A stretch of DNA of 64,000 bases from Corynebacterium casei LMG S-19264 (GCF_000550785.1 NZ_CP004350.1:1-64000); one strand, 5' to 3'; positions 50,068 to 59,019 are shown, counted from the first letter of the stretch. The notes: generated by a model from the letters alone, not told the origin. Translations and numbers: made by a program.

Positions 50068-50763
50068 ATGAGGAACATCAGAACACTTCCAAGAACCGCG
50101 AGTGCTGGCCTGATCGCCGCTGGGTGTGCAGCATCCCTTCTGGTGGGCTGCTCGTCAGATGATGGGGCCGGGGAAAGCACCGAAACGACCGTCACTGACA
50201 CGATCACTCAGCAGCCAGCTAGCACGCCATCACAGCCAGAAAGCGCCACCGGTCGTGCGCCAACACCAGACGGAGGAGCGGGCGATGGCTCCTGCGCAGA
50301 TGCTGCGGTCACTAACCCGCTCGTCGGGGAACAGCCGATCCCGGTGCATTTTGCCAACGTTGACGACTCCGATGTCAGCTTCTACTACACGGCGACGGAG
50401 GGCCAACCAGACCCCTGCACCCCCTTGAGCTGGGTGAAGCTCGCTGGAACCAACGGAGCAGGAGGCCCCGGAGCAACCGCCGGAAGCGACAGGGAGACCG
50501 TTGCTCTGTTCGGGGACGGGCGGCTGATCACCGACCCGGCCCCTATTCTCGCACGTCAGATCGAATCTATCGAACAGGTGGACGATCGAACTGTCCGAGT
50601 CAACTACGCGTTCTATACTGAAGCTCCAGCTGTACTGAACGAGACGGACGCCGGTAGTGCGACCTTCCATTGGGACGGTGACCAGCTAGAAGTCACTGAA
50701 AACACGCTGCCTGCAAGCCAGAACGATACGGCGGAGACGCTCGATATGAGCGGCGTTATGTAG
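50068..50763 (+). CDS. LppP/LprE-like lipoprotein, 231 aa
   Basis: The ATG at 50068 (GGTGGAG upstream) gives MRNIRTLPRTASAGLIAAGC and a lipobox LLVGC with Cys33-36, so the protein is anchored to the outer face of the membrane. After a Thr/Pro-rich linker the domain has DPCTPLSWVKLAGTNG, TVALFGDGRLITDPAP and DRTVRVNYAF, which match the LppP/LprE family of mycobacterial and corynebacterial lipoproteins. Function unknown. The extension upstream to 49984 crosses the tandem repeat and is unlikely. Confidence 0.75.
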   Translation: MRNIRTLPRTASAGLIAAGCAASLLVGCSSDDGAGESTETTVTDTITQQPASTPSQPESATGRAPTPDGGAGDGSCADAAVTNPLVGEQPIPVHFANVDDSDVSFYYTATEGQPDPCTPLSWVKLAGTNGAGGPGATAGSDRETVALFGDGRLITDPAPILARQIESIEQVDDRTVRVNYAFYTEAPAVLNETDAGSATFHWDGDQLEVTENTLPASQNDTAETLDMSGVM

Positions 50764-50838
50764 TTCACCTGTTGCATCCAATCGAACATCTCGCTACTGT
50801 TGGCGTCGTAGCATTCGAACACATGTTTGGAGGTTTAC

Positions 50839-51393
50839 ATGGATGCACAGACACTCAGCGCCGCCATGGGAGGCAGCGTTGATCAAGCGAGATACGAACA
50901 GCTCGTCGGGCCGTTCAACAAGGCGATGCGGGATGCCGACATCACCAACGTCAACCGGGCCGCGATGTGGTGCGCACAGGTCGGTCATGAGTCCAGCGGG
51001 CTGCTCTACTCTGAGGAGATCGCTGACGGATCGGAATACGAGGGCCGTGAAGACCTCGGCAACACTCAGCCAGGTGATGGTCCCCGCTTCAAAGGACGCG
51101 GTCCGATCCAGCTGACCGGTAGGAACAACTACACCCAGTGCTCGCAGTGGGGTTTTGAGCAGGGGATCCTTCCCTCTCCGACGTTCTTCGTCGACAACCC
51201 TGAGGCGGCGGCGTCCGATGAATACCTGTTCGTCGGATCGGTCTACTACTGGATCGTTGCTCGCCCGAATCTCAACCAGCTCTCCGACAATCAAGACCTC
51301 GAGGGAGCAACCCAAGCAATCAACGGCGGATACAACGGTCTGGAAGACCGTCGCGCCCGCTACCAGAACTGCCTGAACCTCGGAGGGACCTGA
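50839..51393 (+). CDS. GH19 chitinase-like domain endolysin, truncated by IS3 element
   Basis: The ATG at 50839 follows a GGAGG site. The 184-residue product has the GH19/lysozyme-like core: MWCAQVGHESSGL (catalytic Glu about 54), FKGRGPIQLTGRNNY and AINGGYNGLEDR. Phages of actinobacteria use this domain in lysin A to cut peptidoglycan. The stop codon TGA at 51391 is the first three bases of the IS3 element, so the original C-terminus has been lost. The catalytic domain is complete. Probably a prophage remnant. Confidence 0.82.
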   Translation: MDAQTLSAAMGGSVDQARYEQLVGPFNKAMRDADITNVNRAAMWCAQVGHESSGLLYSEEIADGSEYEGREDLGNTQPGDGPRFKGRGPIQLTGRNNYTQCSQWGFEQGILPSPTFFVDNPEAAASDEYLFVGSVYYWIVARPNLNQLSDNQDLEGATQAINGGYNGLEDRRARYQNCLNLGGT

Positions 51394-51458
51394 CCCCTGT
51401 TTGGTAGACATCTAGATTCTCGGCCGTTAGGTCTGGGAGGAAAGGTATTCTACCTACT

Positions 51459-51827
51459 ATGCCTAAGTTCTATTCTGAGCAATTCAAGCGTGATGCAGTT
51501 GCTCTATACGAAAACAATGAGAACTTATCTCTGGCTGCTGCCGCGGCCGAACTGGGAGTCAATCGGGCCTCATTGCATCAATGGAAAAAGGAATTCGGCA
51601 CCGGCAAGAAGACACGCATGGCTGAGGCTAAAGCCCAGGCAGAAGCTGTATCTGATGCAGAACGCATACGTGCATTGGAAAAAGAAAACGCCAAATTGCG
51701 TGAAGAGCGAGATATTTTGCGTAAGGCTGCGAAGTATTTTGCCGAAGAGACACGCTGGTGCTCCGCTTCCAGTTTGTCGAAGACCACCGCACCGAATACT
51801 CGGTCAAGCGGATGTGTGAAGTCTTAA
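51459..51827 (+). CDS. IS3-family orfA (helix-turn-helix protein)
   Basis: A 122-residue frame: MPKFYSEQFKRDAVALYEN, a helix-turn-helix (LGVNRASLHQWKKEFG) and a coiled coil ending ILRKAAKYFAEET, typical of IS3 orfA. In intact elements a -1 ribosomal frameshift near the end fuses it to orfB. Confidence 0.88.
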   Translation: MPKFYSEQFKRDAVALYENNENLSLAAAAAELGVNRASLHQWKKEFGTGKKTRMAEAKAQAEAVSDAERIRALEKENAKLREERDILRKAAKYFAEETRWCSASSLSKTTAPNTRSSGCVKS

Positions 51828-52710
51828 AGCTCACACGCTCATCGTTTTACAAATGGAAAGCCACGCGCGCTCGCCGCGATGGGCGTACCTGTGCTGACGG
51901 TCTGCTTGGGGCCCGTATTGCCGCAGTCTTTGAAGAAGAAAAGGGATTGTATGGCGCTAAACGCGTCACTGCCTCGCTAAACGAAGACAAAGACTTTGCC
52001 AGAGTTAATCATAAAAAGGTTGCCCGGATCATGAAAAACATGAAGCTACGTGGCTTTACTAAACGCCGTCGGTGCGTGACAACCAGGCGAAACACGAAAA
52101 ATCCGGTTTTCGCAGACCTGGTGAAACGCCGGTTTCATGCCAACGCAGTGAACCAGGTATATGTCGGCGATATTACATATTTGCCCTGTAAGAACGGTAC
52201 AAATATGTATCTGGCTACGGTCATTGACTTGTACTCGCGCAAGCTTGCTGGCTTCGCGATTGCTGATCACATGCGCACCAGCCTCGTGATTGAAGCTTTA
52301 GAACACGCCAATACGGTACGTGGTGGGCTTGACGGTGCCATCTTTCATTCAGATCACGGCAGTGTGGGCGGATTCAATCGGTGGTCGCAACACCAGGTTC
52401 TTGGGCCGATGGTAGCTGCTCTGTGAATACCTCGTCGGCGTTTGGTGCATGCTGTAGCGAGTTGGGCGTGACCCAGTCCATGGGCGCGGTTGGTACCAGC
52501 GCTGATAATGCACTGGCGGAATCATTTAATTCCACGATGAAAAGAGAAGTCCTCCGCGATAACAAAGTCTTCGCCAATCCGCTGCAATGCCGCCAGGAGG
52601 TATTCCGCTGGTGTATCAGATACAACACCCGACGCCGACATTCATGGTGCGGACAGATATCACCGGATGCCTTCGAAGCACAATCCGCTACACTATCTAA
52701 GGCAGCATAA
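51758..52710 (+). pseudogene. IS3-family orfB (integrase core), disrupted
   Basis: The frame reads RFQFVEDHRTEYSVKRMCEVL, GDITYLPCKNGTNMYLATVIDLYSRK (first Asp) and IFHSDHGS (second Asp), is broken by a 55-bp insertion at about 52367-52421, and continues in another frame from NTSSAFGACCSELGVTQSMG through NALAESFNSTMKREVL with the catalytic Glu. The active integrase cannot form. Confidence 0.85.
52367..52425. mobile_element. 55-bp IS30-end-like insertion in orfB
   Basis: Compared with the expected orfB sequence, 55 bases plus a 4-base duplication (TGTG at 52363-52366 and 52422-52425) are inserted. The inserted GATTCAATCGGTGGTCGCAACACC is close to the terminal repeat of IS30-family elements (ATTCAATTGGTCAACGCAACA, from memory). 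A short duplication also suits IS30. Confidence 0.55.
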
Positions 52711-52788
52711 CTGCCCCCAACCTGTCTACTTTTCAGGGGTCACGCCCGAGAAGCACTGCTTCCCGACAACAACGAGGAGGAAATCGAC

Positions 52789-52956
52789 ATGGCAACAGTC
52801 GAAGACATCAACTTCAAGCTCGACCTCATCCTGGACCAGATGGCCGGCCCGGAGAAGGATCAGGACGGCAACCCCGCATGGACCGGTTGGTCCCAGCTGG
52901 GTCGCAAGACCCTGATCGACGCTATCGCTGACATCCGTAACCGGGTGCTGCGCTAG
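52789..52956 (+). CDS. Small phage-type protein, 55 aa
   Basis: The ATG at 52789 follows GAGGAGG. The product begins MATVEDINFKLDLILDQMAG and has a tail WSQLGRKTLIDAIADIRNRV. It is typical of small actinophage genes beside lysin A. It lies just right of the IS3 element that interrupts the lysin, so the two were neighbours before insertion. Function unknown. Confidence 0.6.
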   Translation: MATVEDINFKLDLILDQMAGPEKDQDGNPAWTGWSQLGRKTLIDAIADIRNRVLR

Positions 52957-53039
52957 AAAATGTACGTGCCCCTCGGGGCGCGTGACTACCTACCCCGACG
53001 GCCTGTCATGGCCGTGTGGGGTCTTGTGGCGTTCTACAG

Positions 53040-54452
53040 ATGGGTCCGAACTTCATGCCGATTCCTGCTCCTTTTACCCGCAGCCAGTCTGGTGCTGCGG
53101 GAATCACTTTCCGCACCGACCGCGAGCGTCCCCGGATACTCTCCGGGTACGTGCTGGTGTTGTCTGTCTTTGCCGGTCTGGTCAATGCGTTGTACTGGAG
53201 CGGCCGGCAGCAGCCTGATGACTGGTCATCACTGTGGATCGCGGGGATCCTCGTCAACAACGGCAACAGCGACCACATCTACGACTTCGACCCCACCGAC
53301 TTTGCCGCCTGGTCTGGTTCCGCCTGGCAGGAGGTCATCGTCACCAACGACCTGTCTGCCGCTCCTCATCCGTTCGTCCACATTCCTGGCGTCGCCTACG
53401 CCGTCGCCCCTTTTACTGACGTGCTGAGCTTCGAGGCTTCCGTCGTATGGCTCACCGCTCTGTGCGGAGCATGCCTGCCCCTTCTTGTTAGCGCGTCATG
53501 GGCACTGTGGTCACGGACCACGGTGCCGCTTCCCGCACTGCTGGCTATCACCGTGGCAGCCTGGTACGCCACCGCGTTCCAGTCCGGTATGTGGCTTGGT
53601 CAGACCACTCCGATCATTTTGTGCATGACAGTGTGCGGTATCGCCTACGCCCGCGACCGCCCGGTCGCTGCCGGCATCGTGCTCGGCCTGGCCGGGATTG
53701 TGAAACTGACGCCGTTGGGTCTGATCCCCTTGATGCTGTTGTTCCGTCATTATCGACGTGGTGCAGCAACTGCTACGGCGACGGCGGCTTTCGTCGCACT
53801 GGCATCCCTGGTCGTTGGAGGGGGTGGACTGTTCGGCACATGGATCGACAGAATGCGTTGGTTGTCTGCTCATGTCGTGGTCACCGGGTCCAACCGGTCG
53901 TTCGCCTCGGCGGTTCTACGGGACAAGCCTGACAACGGTGGAGTGGCTCCTGTTGTTGACGATGTCCCCCTGTGGGTGTCGGTGATCCCGATCCTGGTGG
54001 CAGTTGTGCTTTTTGCCGCCATTGTCTGGGCCGCATGGCGGCAACGCCGGTGGGCCGCCCCGCTGGTTCTCATGGGTGCATACGCCATTGCGACGATGGC
54101 GTCGAGCCTGTTGTGGAACCACTACCTGCTGGTATGTGTTCCCCTTGTCATCGGTATCGCCGTGTTCTCACAACACTTCGAGACACGGCTGCGCACAGTG
54201 TTCATGGTGCTGTCGGTGGTTGCGCTACTTCTGCTATATCCACCGCTCAACGAACAGGTTGGAGCAGCACAAGCCGAGGATGGCCTGGCGTTGCCGTGGG
54301 CTGGTTTCACCGCTCTCGTGGTGTTCATCGGCCTACTTGCTGCGTCCGCAGCAGCACTGCCCCGGGCGCAGCGAGGCTCTCCGCCAGGGCCGGGGAGCAC
54401 GGCGGAGACGGAGCACCAGAGCTCTGGAAGGCATGCGAAGAGCACGAGCTAG
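53040..54452 (+). CDS. GT87-like (DUF2029) membrane mannosyltransferase
   Basis: The product has about 470 residues with some ten to eleven membrane segments and a periplasmic loop containing SLWIAGILVNNGNSDHIYDF and HPFVHIPGVAYAVAPF, the pattern of family 87 polyprenyl-phosphate-mannose-dependent glycosyltransferases that build lipomannan in corynebacteria. Later LAGIVKLTPLGLIPLMLLF is also typical. The start may be the ATG at 53040, the GTG at 53016 or the ATG at 53055. It is more GC-rich than the core genes upstream. Confidence 0.78.
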   Translation: MGPNFMPIPAPFTRSQSGAAGITFRTDRERPRILSGYVLVLSVFAGLVNALYWSGRQQPDDWSSLWIAGILVNNGNSDHIYDFDPTDFAAWSGSAWQEVIVTNDLSAAPHPFVHIPGVAYAVAPFTDVLSFEASVVWLTALCGACLPLLVSASWALWSRTTVPLPALLAITVAAWYATAFQSGMWLGQTTPIILCMTVCGIAYARDRPVAAGIVLGLAGIVKLTPLGLIPLMLLFRHYRRGAATATATAAFVALASLVVGGGGLFGTWIDRMRWLSAHVVVTGSNRSFASAVLRDKPDNGGVAPVVDDVPLWVSVIPILVAVVLFAAIVWAAWRQRRWAAPLVLMGAYAIATMASSLLWNHYLLVCVPLVIGIAVFSQHFETRLRTVFMVLSVVALLLLYPPLNEQVGAAQAEDGLALPWAGFTALVVFIGLLAASAAALPRAQRGSPPGPGSTAETEHQSSGRHAKSTS

Positions 54453-54989
54453 TCGTAAAAGAAGAGGGACACCGGGGTGGACGTGGTCGACTCCCCGCAC
54501 AAGGGGCGGCCACCGTCGTCGACAGGGTTGAATCATGATGTGCCCCGCCGTCGCAGACGCATCCCCGGTCGTTGTGCGCAGAACTGCGCACAACCGGCAG
54601 CGCTCGGAGCGGGTGGCGTTGTGATGTTCGTGCAGGATAGGCCGCGCATAAACGGTAGCGCCTGGCCCTGCGCAGAACTGCGCACAACCGGCGGCGGGAA
54701 CCTGTGTCGGCACGCTCACCGCTGCTCCATCGCACTTGTGCTTGGCACAGTGTCTGTCACGGGTACAGATGATCGAACGTTTAGAAGACAATCTTCCCAG
54801 CCCCAAGGCCCTTCACCCCGACAAGCCTTGGAGTTAGACCACGGAACGCGTGACACCCCAGCAGTCCCGCCGCGACCGCTCGCGCTTCTTAGGCCGTTGT
54901 CAGCAACACCCCACAAAGCCCTACTCGGCCCTGGCGGGAAAGGTTCACATATTCATACCGTGGCAGGCGCGAAAATTACCCTTATATCT
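54453..54989. other. GC-rich stretch with paired palindromes
   Basis: 540 bp without a supportable gene. GTTGTGCGCAG-AA-CTGCGCACAAC (54571-54594) is a perfect palindrome with 11-bp arms. A second, TGCGCAG-AA-CTGCGCA followed by CAAC (54669-54688), repeats 22 bases of the first. The centres are about 94 bp apart. They could be operator or recombination sites. Confidence 0.5.
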
Positions 54990-55142
54990 ATGCCGACCGA
55001 AGATGAGATCGATGAAGCCCGTACCGCTAACGGTGGGTGGACAAAAGACCAGTTAGCTGAGTGGGGAGTTTCGTGGCCTCCTCCGCGAGGACGGAAAGAA
55101 GGTCTAGTGGAGGAGTCGAAGGGTTTAGAGCATGAGAAGTAG
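54990..55142 (+). CDS. Small conserved protein, 50 aa
   Basis: The frame from the ATG at 54990 reads MPTEDEIDEARTANGGWTKD and continues QLAEWGVSWPPPRGRKEGL. The GGWT...LAEWGV.WPPP.GW-like pattern recurs in short actinobacterial proteins linked to phages and restriction loci. No ribosome binding site is obvious. Function unknown. Confidence 0.5.
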   Translation: MPTEDEIDEARTANGGWTKDQLAEWGVSWPPPRGRKEGLVEESKGLEHEK

Positions 55143-55241
55143 TGTGCAAGTTCGTTTCTTTGGGTGCGCTTGGAGAGGCGGTTTTACGGAAGAGAGCGGG
55201 GGCCAGACGGGCCAAGTAGCGTCCCGGGGTGGTGAATCTGT

Positions 55242-55739
55242 ATGGCCGCTCTGCTTCTGACGGTCGCTGCGGTACTGGGCCTCGTGATCGTGGCTAATGC
55301 GACGGGCGTGGCCTCGGTGGGCTTCGTTGTCACAACAACTCTCCTGGGCTTGGGGCTCGCCCCCTTTGTCGGCGACTCGCTGGAGCGCCATATCCCGAGC
55401 TCCCAGTGGGATCGTATCTCTCTCTCGCGAGACGCCAGTCGCCGATGGGGAGTGGAACTATTCAATGCCTTTCTCTCATGGATTGGGTGGAACAGGCTTA
55501 TATTCTCCCTGCGGAGAGGTCAGGCATCCGGGGCGATGAAGGGCTGGGAGTCGCGACCCGTGAGGGCGGCGGCTGCCGGCCATGCATGGGCGTTCCTACT
55601 CCATGCAGTTACCGCGGTCTGGGCCAGTGTGGCCGGTGGATGGGTGTCCCTTGTGCCTCTCCTGACGGTCGGGGTCGTCTGCCACCTCTATCCGGTCCTG
55701 CTGCAGATCCATGTGCTGACCCGATTGAGGGAGAGGTAA
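55242..55739 (+). CDS. Membrane protein, CrtO-family acyltransferase-like, 165 aa
   Basis: Two N-terminal membrane segments (about 1-45), an amphipathic middle (NAFLSWIGWNRLIFSLRRG) and two C-terminal segments ending HLYPVLLQIHVLTRLRER. The layout and the HLYP.LLQ...R.RL end resemble glycosyl-4,4'-diaponeurosporenoate acyltransferase (CrtO) family members, which in staphylococci esterify carotenoid glycosides. The assignment is by pattern and weak. GC content is high. Confidence 0.55.
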   Translation: MAALLLTVAAVLGLVIVANATGVASVGFVVTTTLLGLGLAPFVGDSLERHIPSSQWDRISLSRDASRRWGVELFNAFLSWIGWNRLIFSLRRGQASGAMKGWESRPVRAAAAGHAWAFLLHAVTAVWASVAGGWVSLVPLLTVGVVCHLYPVLLQIHVLTRLRER

Positions 55740-56047
55740 GGCCGATGGCGGGGAAATATACGTCGTATTAAGTACGCGACGCTGTGCGTGACGGTTGGGA
55801 CGAGGATTCCTTGCGGGCTGCGCGCGACTGCAACGTGCTTGACGAAAATCAATCTCGTCTTTGGTAACCGGGCGCTTACTGGTCGCGGAGGTGCGCTGCG
55901 GCAGTCGTGGCCGTTATTAGTCCGCGTTCTTCTGCCTCTATGGCGTTGTTTGATTTGGAATAGTCGTGTGCATATCCAGCTATGTCTGGTGCCTTTCGAT
56001 TGCGTGTTTTCAGTAAATAAATCACGGGCGCTCAGTGGGCCCTCGAC
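55740..56047. other. Gene-free stretch
   Basis: About 310 bp with no ORF I can support. Confidence 0.4.
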
Positions 56048-56212
56048 GTGGATGGGAGCGTGTGGCTCGGAATCGGGCGGTGGCTCGTGGTCGCCGTCGG
56101 CCTCGCGGCCGCCGGCTACGGGCTCTTCGCCTCTGTCCGCTGGGTCGCCAGGTTAGCTGAGACCTGGAAGGGTCGCGGGATGCCAAAGTGGCCCCGGTTG
56201 CGTGGTAAATGA
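56048..56212 (+). CDS. Possible small membrane protein, 54 aa
   Basis: From a GTG at 56048 the frame reads VDGSVWLGIGRWLVVAVGLA with one membrane segment and a basic tail (ARLAETWKGRGMPKWPRL). It opens just after a stop at about 56019. It may equally be the end of a lost gene. No ribosome binding site is clear. Confidence 0.3.
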   Translation: MDGSVWLGIGRWLVVAVGLAAAGYGLFASVRWVARLAETWKGRGMPKWPRLRGK

Positions 56213-56291
56213 CCTGCCTGCGCGGGGCCGGGCCGATGGGCACCCCTGCGTGCTCTGACAGTCAGGATGGCGCAACGGGGGTGCCCAATGT

Positions 56292-56960
56292 TCAGTGCTG
56301 CTCTTGTGGCAACTCACCGAGGTGGGTCTCGAGCCAAGACTTGAGTGGGTCAGCGCCGTGCTAGACGCGGCGGATTGCATCAAGCGTCCGAGGAGAGTGC
56401 ATCCAGTCATCCTTCGGCCATTCCTGAATGACAGCAGCGCCTTTCCATCTCAGGTGCCGGATTCGCGGATGGTTGGCGGTGTATCCGCGCGGCGCGGTCT
56501 TGAGCGGATCCTCCGCCCCGTGGGAAACAGAGAGGGATCGCTCGGCGAGGGAATCCACCAGTTCCTCAAACTGTGACCCGCTCTTCTCGTTGTCGATCGC
56601 GGCGCGGTACCGGCGCAATTGTTCGGGAACCATTAGCATGGCTCCGTACCCAGTGACGATGCCCGTCGCGGACACTTCGAGGTAGTAGCCGACCCCGCCG
56701 ACAGCCCGGGCTTCGCTGGTAGCCCCGGTCCAGAGCTTGTAGGGCGACTTGTCCGTCGAGAACCGCACGTCACGGTTTGGGCGGAACATGCGCAGTGGTC
56801 CGAACTCGTCGGTGAGCTCACTGAGTAGCGCATGCATTGGTGTACGGACATCGTGTTCGTAGCGGTGCTTGTTCGTCTGCCAGAACACTTTCGAGTTGTC
56901 CGCCTGCAACTCGGTGAAGAACTCGAACAGACCTCGTGGAAAGCCCTGAAACGAGCTCAT
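56292..56960 (-). pseudogene. DUF2461 protein with late nonsense codon
   Basis: From the ATG at 56960 the frame reads 199 residues: MSSFQGFPRGLFEFFTELQA, FRPNRDVRFSTDKSPYK and ending MHSPRTLDAIRRV, the DUF2461 family. A TAG at 56361-56363 ends it, but the same frame continues with HGADPLKSWLETHLGE to a TGA at 56292. The TAG most likely replaces a TGG codon, so 23 C-terminal residues are lost; the shortened protein could still fold. Its start overlaps the TfoX-like gene as ATGA. Confidence 0.75.
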
Positions 56961-57304
56961 TGATGCCCGCCAGTCACGGCCCGGTTGTAGTCCATTGCGA
57001 TCCCGATCCAGGACGCCAGATGTTCGTCGTCGCTGATCGCATCGGCTGCGACTTCGATCCAACCCGGCCCCATGTCTCGGCCCGGCCCCATCTCCGCCTG
57101 TACCGCCCCCGGTCTGCTCAGGAGTTCGTCGTGCTGGTCGGCATCGACCCGGACGAGGAGCCCGCCGTCTTTCAGGGCGCTGACGATCATCTTCTCGTTC
57201 ACCATCACGGATCTGCCGCCGAACATGGAGACCTCGCGCACCACTGGTTCGTCGGCGATCAGAGTACGGACGCGTTCGACGAGGACGGTCTGGTCGGGAG
57301 TCAT
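56957..57304 (-). CDS. TfoX N-terminal domain protein
   Basis: The 115-residue protein from 57304 begins MTPDQTVLVERVRTLIADEP and has VSMFGGRSVMVNEKMIVSAL and LLVRVDAD, typical of stand-alone TfoX/Sxy N-terminal domains. These occur in actinobacteria with unknown role. It is the fourth gene of the ArsR-led set and overlaps the next by 4 bases. Confidence 0.8.
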   Translation of the reverse strand: MTPDQTVLVERVRTLIADEPVVREVSMFGGRSVMVNEKMIVSALKDGGLLVRVDADQHDELLSRPGAVQAEMGPGRDMGPGWIEVAADAISDDEHLASWIGIAMDYNRAVTGGHQ

Positions 57305-57318
57305 GATCTGCCGCCGCT

Positions 57319-57678
57319 TCAGGCCTGCTCGGGCGGGCCGTAGGAGAGCCGGTCGAAGATCAGCACGCTCTCGGTGATCTTCGCGTCCTTGACGGTGAAG
57401 AACTCTGCCGCGGGAGTGGAGGAGGTCGTCGCGGTCTGCGGGTAGTAGAACAGTGCCACGCGGTCTCCGTCTACGAACTCGGCGATGTCGCCGATGCCGG
57501 TGAGCATCGGGGCGAAGCCGCCGATGAACTCCTGGTATGCGTCCATGCCATCGAGGTCGACGCCGGGAGCCCGGCAAGTGATGTCGTCGGCGACGTAGCT
57601 CATGGCCGTGTTGATGTCGCCACTCGTCCACGCGCGGTGGTACTTCTGCACGGTGTCGTAAGCGGTGTCCTGGGTCAT
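57319..57678 (-). CDS. SnoaL/NTF2-like protein
   Basis: A 119-residue cone-fold protein: MTQDTAYDTVQKYHRAWTSG, then AMSYVADDITCRAPG, and a C-terminal sheet. SnoaL-like proteins act as isomerases or cyclases or bind small hydrophobic molecules. The ATG follows AAGGAG. Co-oriented with the SRPBCC and TfoX genes. Confidence 0.82.
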   Translation of the reverse strand: MTQDTAYDTVQKYHRAWTSGDINTAMSYVADDITCRAPGVDLDGMDAYQEFIGGFAPMLTGIGDIAEFVDGDRVALFYYPQTATTSSTPAAEFFTVKDAKITESVLIFDRLSYGPPEQA

Positions 57679-57719
57679 GGGATTCTCCTTGGTTCGTGCC
57701 GCGGTTGCGGCGGGGGTGG

Positions 57720-58154
57720 TCAGTCAGGGAGCGGCTGCCAGCCGTCGGGCCCGGCGTCTCCGCCGGCTCCGACGACGGCGAGGCGGGGCAGGAAGTTCGC
57801 CCAGCCGTCCGCGTGGCCGCGCACCTCGGTGTCGGGCAGATCGGAATGGCGTAGATCGACTCGAGTCCCGCCGCCGATCGGGGTGGGGCGGAACTCGACC
57901 TTCGATGCTCCCGCCGGAAGGTCCTCGCTTCCCGCGAAGCCCCAACTCATCACCACGCGGCTTGGGGGATCGATATGCAGGTACTCGCCCCGCACCGGGT
58001 GTCCAGCGATGTCGACGGCGAACTTGCCCCCTGGCGTGGGGTCGAGGTCGGCGTACTGCCCCATCCAAGCCGTCATGCCGCCGTTCGTGATCAGATACTC
58101 GAACACCGTCTCCGGTGGAGCACCGATGTCGATGGAGTCTCGGAACTCAGCCAC
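57720..58154 (-). CDS. SRPBCC (AHSA1) domain protein
   Basis: A 144-residue protein from a GTG at 58154: VAEFRDSIDIGAPPETVFEY and AWMGQYADLDPTPGGKF, followed by the curved sheet and final helix of the AHSA1 type. ArsR-plus-AHSA1 pairs are a common module in which the ArsR protein regulates the SRPBCC gene. Overlaps the arsR-type gene by 8 bases. Confidence 0.85.
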   Translation of the reverse strand: MAEFRDSIDIGAPPETVFEYLITNGGMTAWMGQYADLDPTPGGKFAVDIAGHPVRGEYLHIDPPSRVVMSWGFAGSEDLPAGASKVEFRPTPIGGGTRVDLRHSDLPDTEVRGHADGWANFLPRLAVVGAGGDAGPDGWQPLPD

Positions 58155-58482
58155 GAGGATCCTCCTGCCGCGACTCAATGACGGTCTTGAGGGCAGCCAG
58201 TTTCCCCGGCCAAAAGTCGTCCAGGTACGAGCGCACCGCCGCCAGGCCATCAGTGTCAACCGCGAACAGATGGCGCGTGCCCTCGCGGGTGCCGATCGCG
58301 AGCCCCGCCTTGCGAAGCACTCCGAGATGGTGCGAGGCAGTCTGCTGAGAGAGTCCGACCTCCTCAGCAACCACTCCGACTGGCTGAGGGTCGGCACGAA
58401 TCACACGAAGGATCGCCCGCCGGTTCCCGTCCACCAGCGCACGCAATGCTAGGTCAAGGTCGACCACTGCCTCGGCACTCAT
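58147..58482 (-). CDS. ArsR-family transcriptional regulator
   Basis: From the ATG at 58482, 111 residues with a winged helix (VVAEEVGLSQQTASHHLGVL, about 37-56). The usual metal-binding Cys motif (CVC) is missing, so it is probably not a metal sensor. It heads the operon ArsR-SRPBCC-SnoaL-TfoX-DUF2461 and likely autoregulates it. Confidence 0.88.
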   Translation of the reverse strand: MSAEAVVDLDLALRALVDGNRRAILRVIRADPQPVGVVAEEVGLSQQTASHHLGVLRKAGLAIGTREGTRHLFAVDTDGLAAVRSYLDDFWPGKLAALKTVIESRQEDPRG

Positions 58483-58565
58483 CACAGCCCCTCTCGTTCG
58501 GACTATCTCAGAGTAGCACAAGTAGACATTTGTATTCATGCCCATAGGTGAAGAGATTGGTTCAG

Positions 58566-58724
58566 TTAAGATCTCTCGAACGTCTTAATCCAGACATGCG
58601 CTACTGGATGCCCGTGGATGTCGAGTGCGGTCGCGCCCTTTATCTCGTTTGTGATTACGGATTGTATGGCAGTGATGTCGCGAGTCTGAGTGGTTACTGT
58701 GTCGAGGTCGAGGGGCTGGCACAT
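58566..58724 (-). CDS. Possible gene fragment, 52 aa
   Basis: From an ATG at 58724 the frame reads MCQPLDLDTVTTQTRDITAI and then ATALDIHGHPVAHVWIKTFE. It may be the end of a lost gene. The region 58483-59019 otherwise holds nothing I can support. Confidence 0.25.
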   Translation of the reverse strand: MCQPLDLDTVTTQTRDITAIQSVITNEIKGATALDIHGHPVAHVWIKTFERS

Positions 58725-59019
58725 TGATTGGCCTTGCGCCGTTTCTTGCGTCCGACTCTGACAAAGATGATGAACGTCAGTAGCCCGACCGACATCACGC
58801 CGATTGGTACACACCGTTTGCAGATAATCTGACCCTCGGTTCAGGCTGCGCCTGAATTTTCCTACACACCTCATGCACTAAAGTGCTGAGCCGCAGGTAG
58901 GAGGAAAATAACCCCAACGAATAGTGCGCTTGGTGTGGCGGGAATGGTGACGCGAAGCGTCACTTTATCCTGCGGTTTTGGGCAGTAAGTTTATTACGTA
59001 CGTGCGTTATAATTGCGGT

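Larger units (their letters stand above)
51391..52742 (+). mobile_element. IS3-family insertion sequence, damaged
   Basis: Terminal repeats TGACCCCTGTTTGGTAGACA (left) and TGACCCCTGAAAAGTAGACA (right, reverse complement) delimit a 1352-bp element with orfA and orfB in the usual overlapping arrangement. No clear target duplication (left GACC, right CGCC). orfB is broken by a 55-bp insertion. It lies in the 3' end of the lysin gene. Confidence 0.85.

Noticed and set aside
54477..54989. Long upstream extension of the 50-residue protein
   Set aside because: It runs through the palindromes and reads low-complexity sequence; the conserved part begins at the ATG at 54990.
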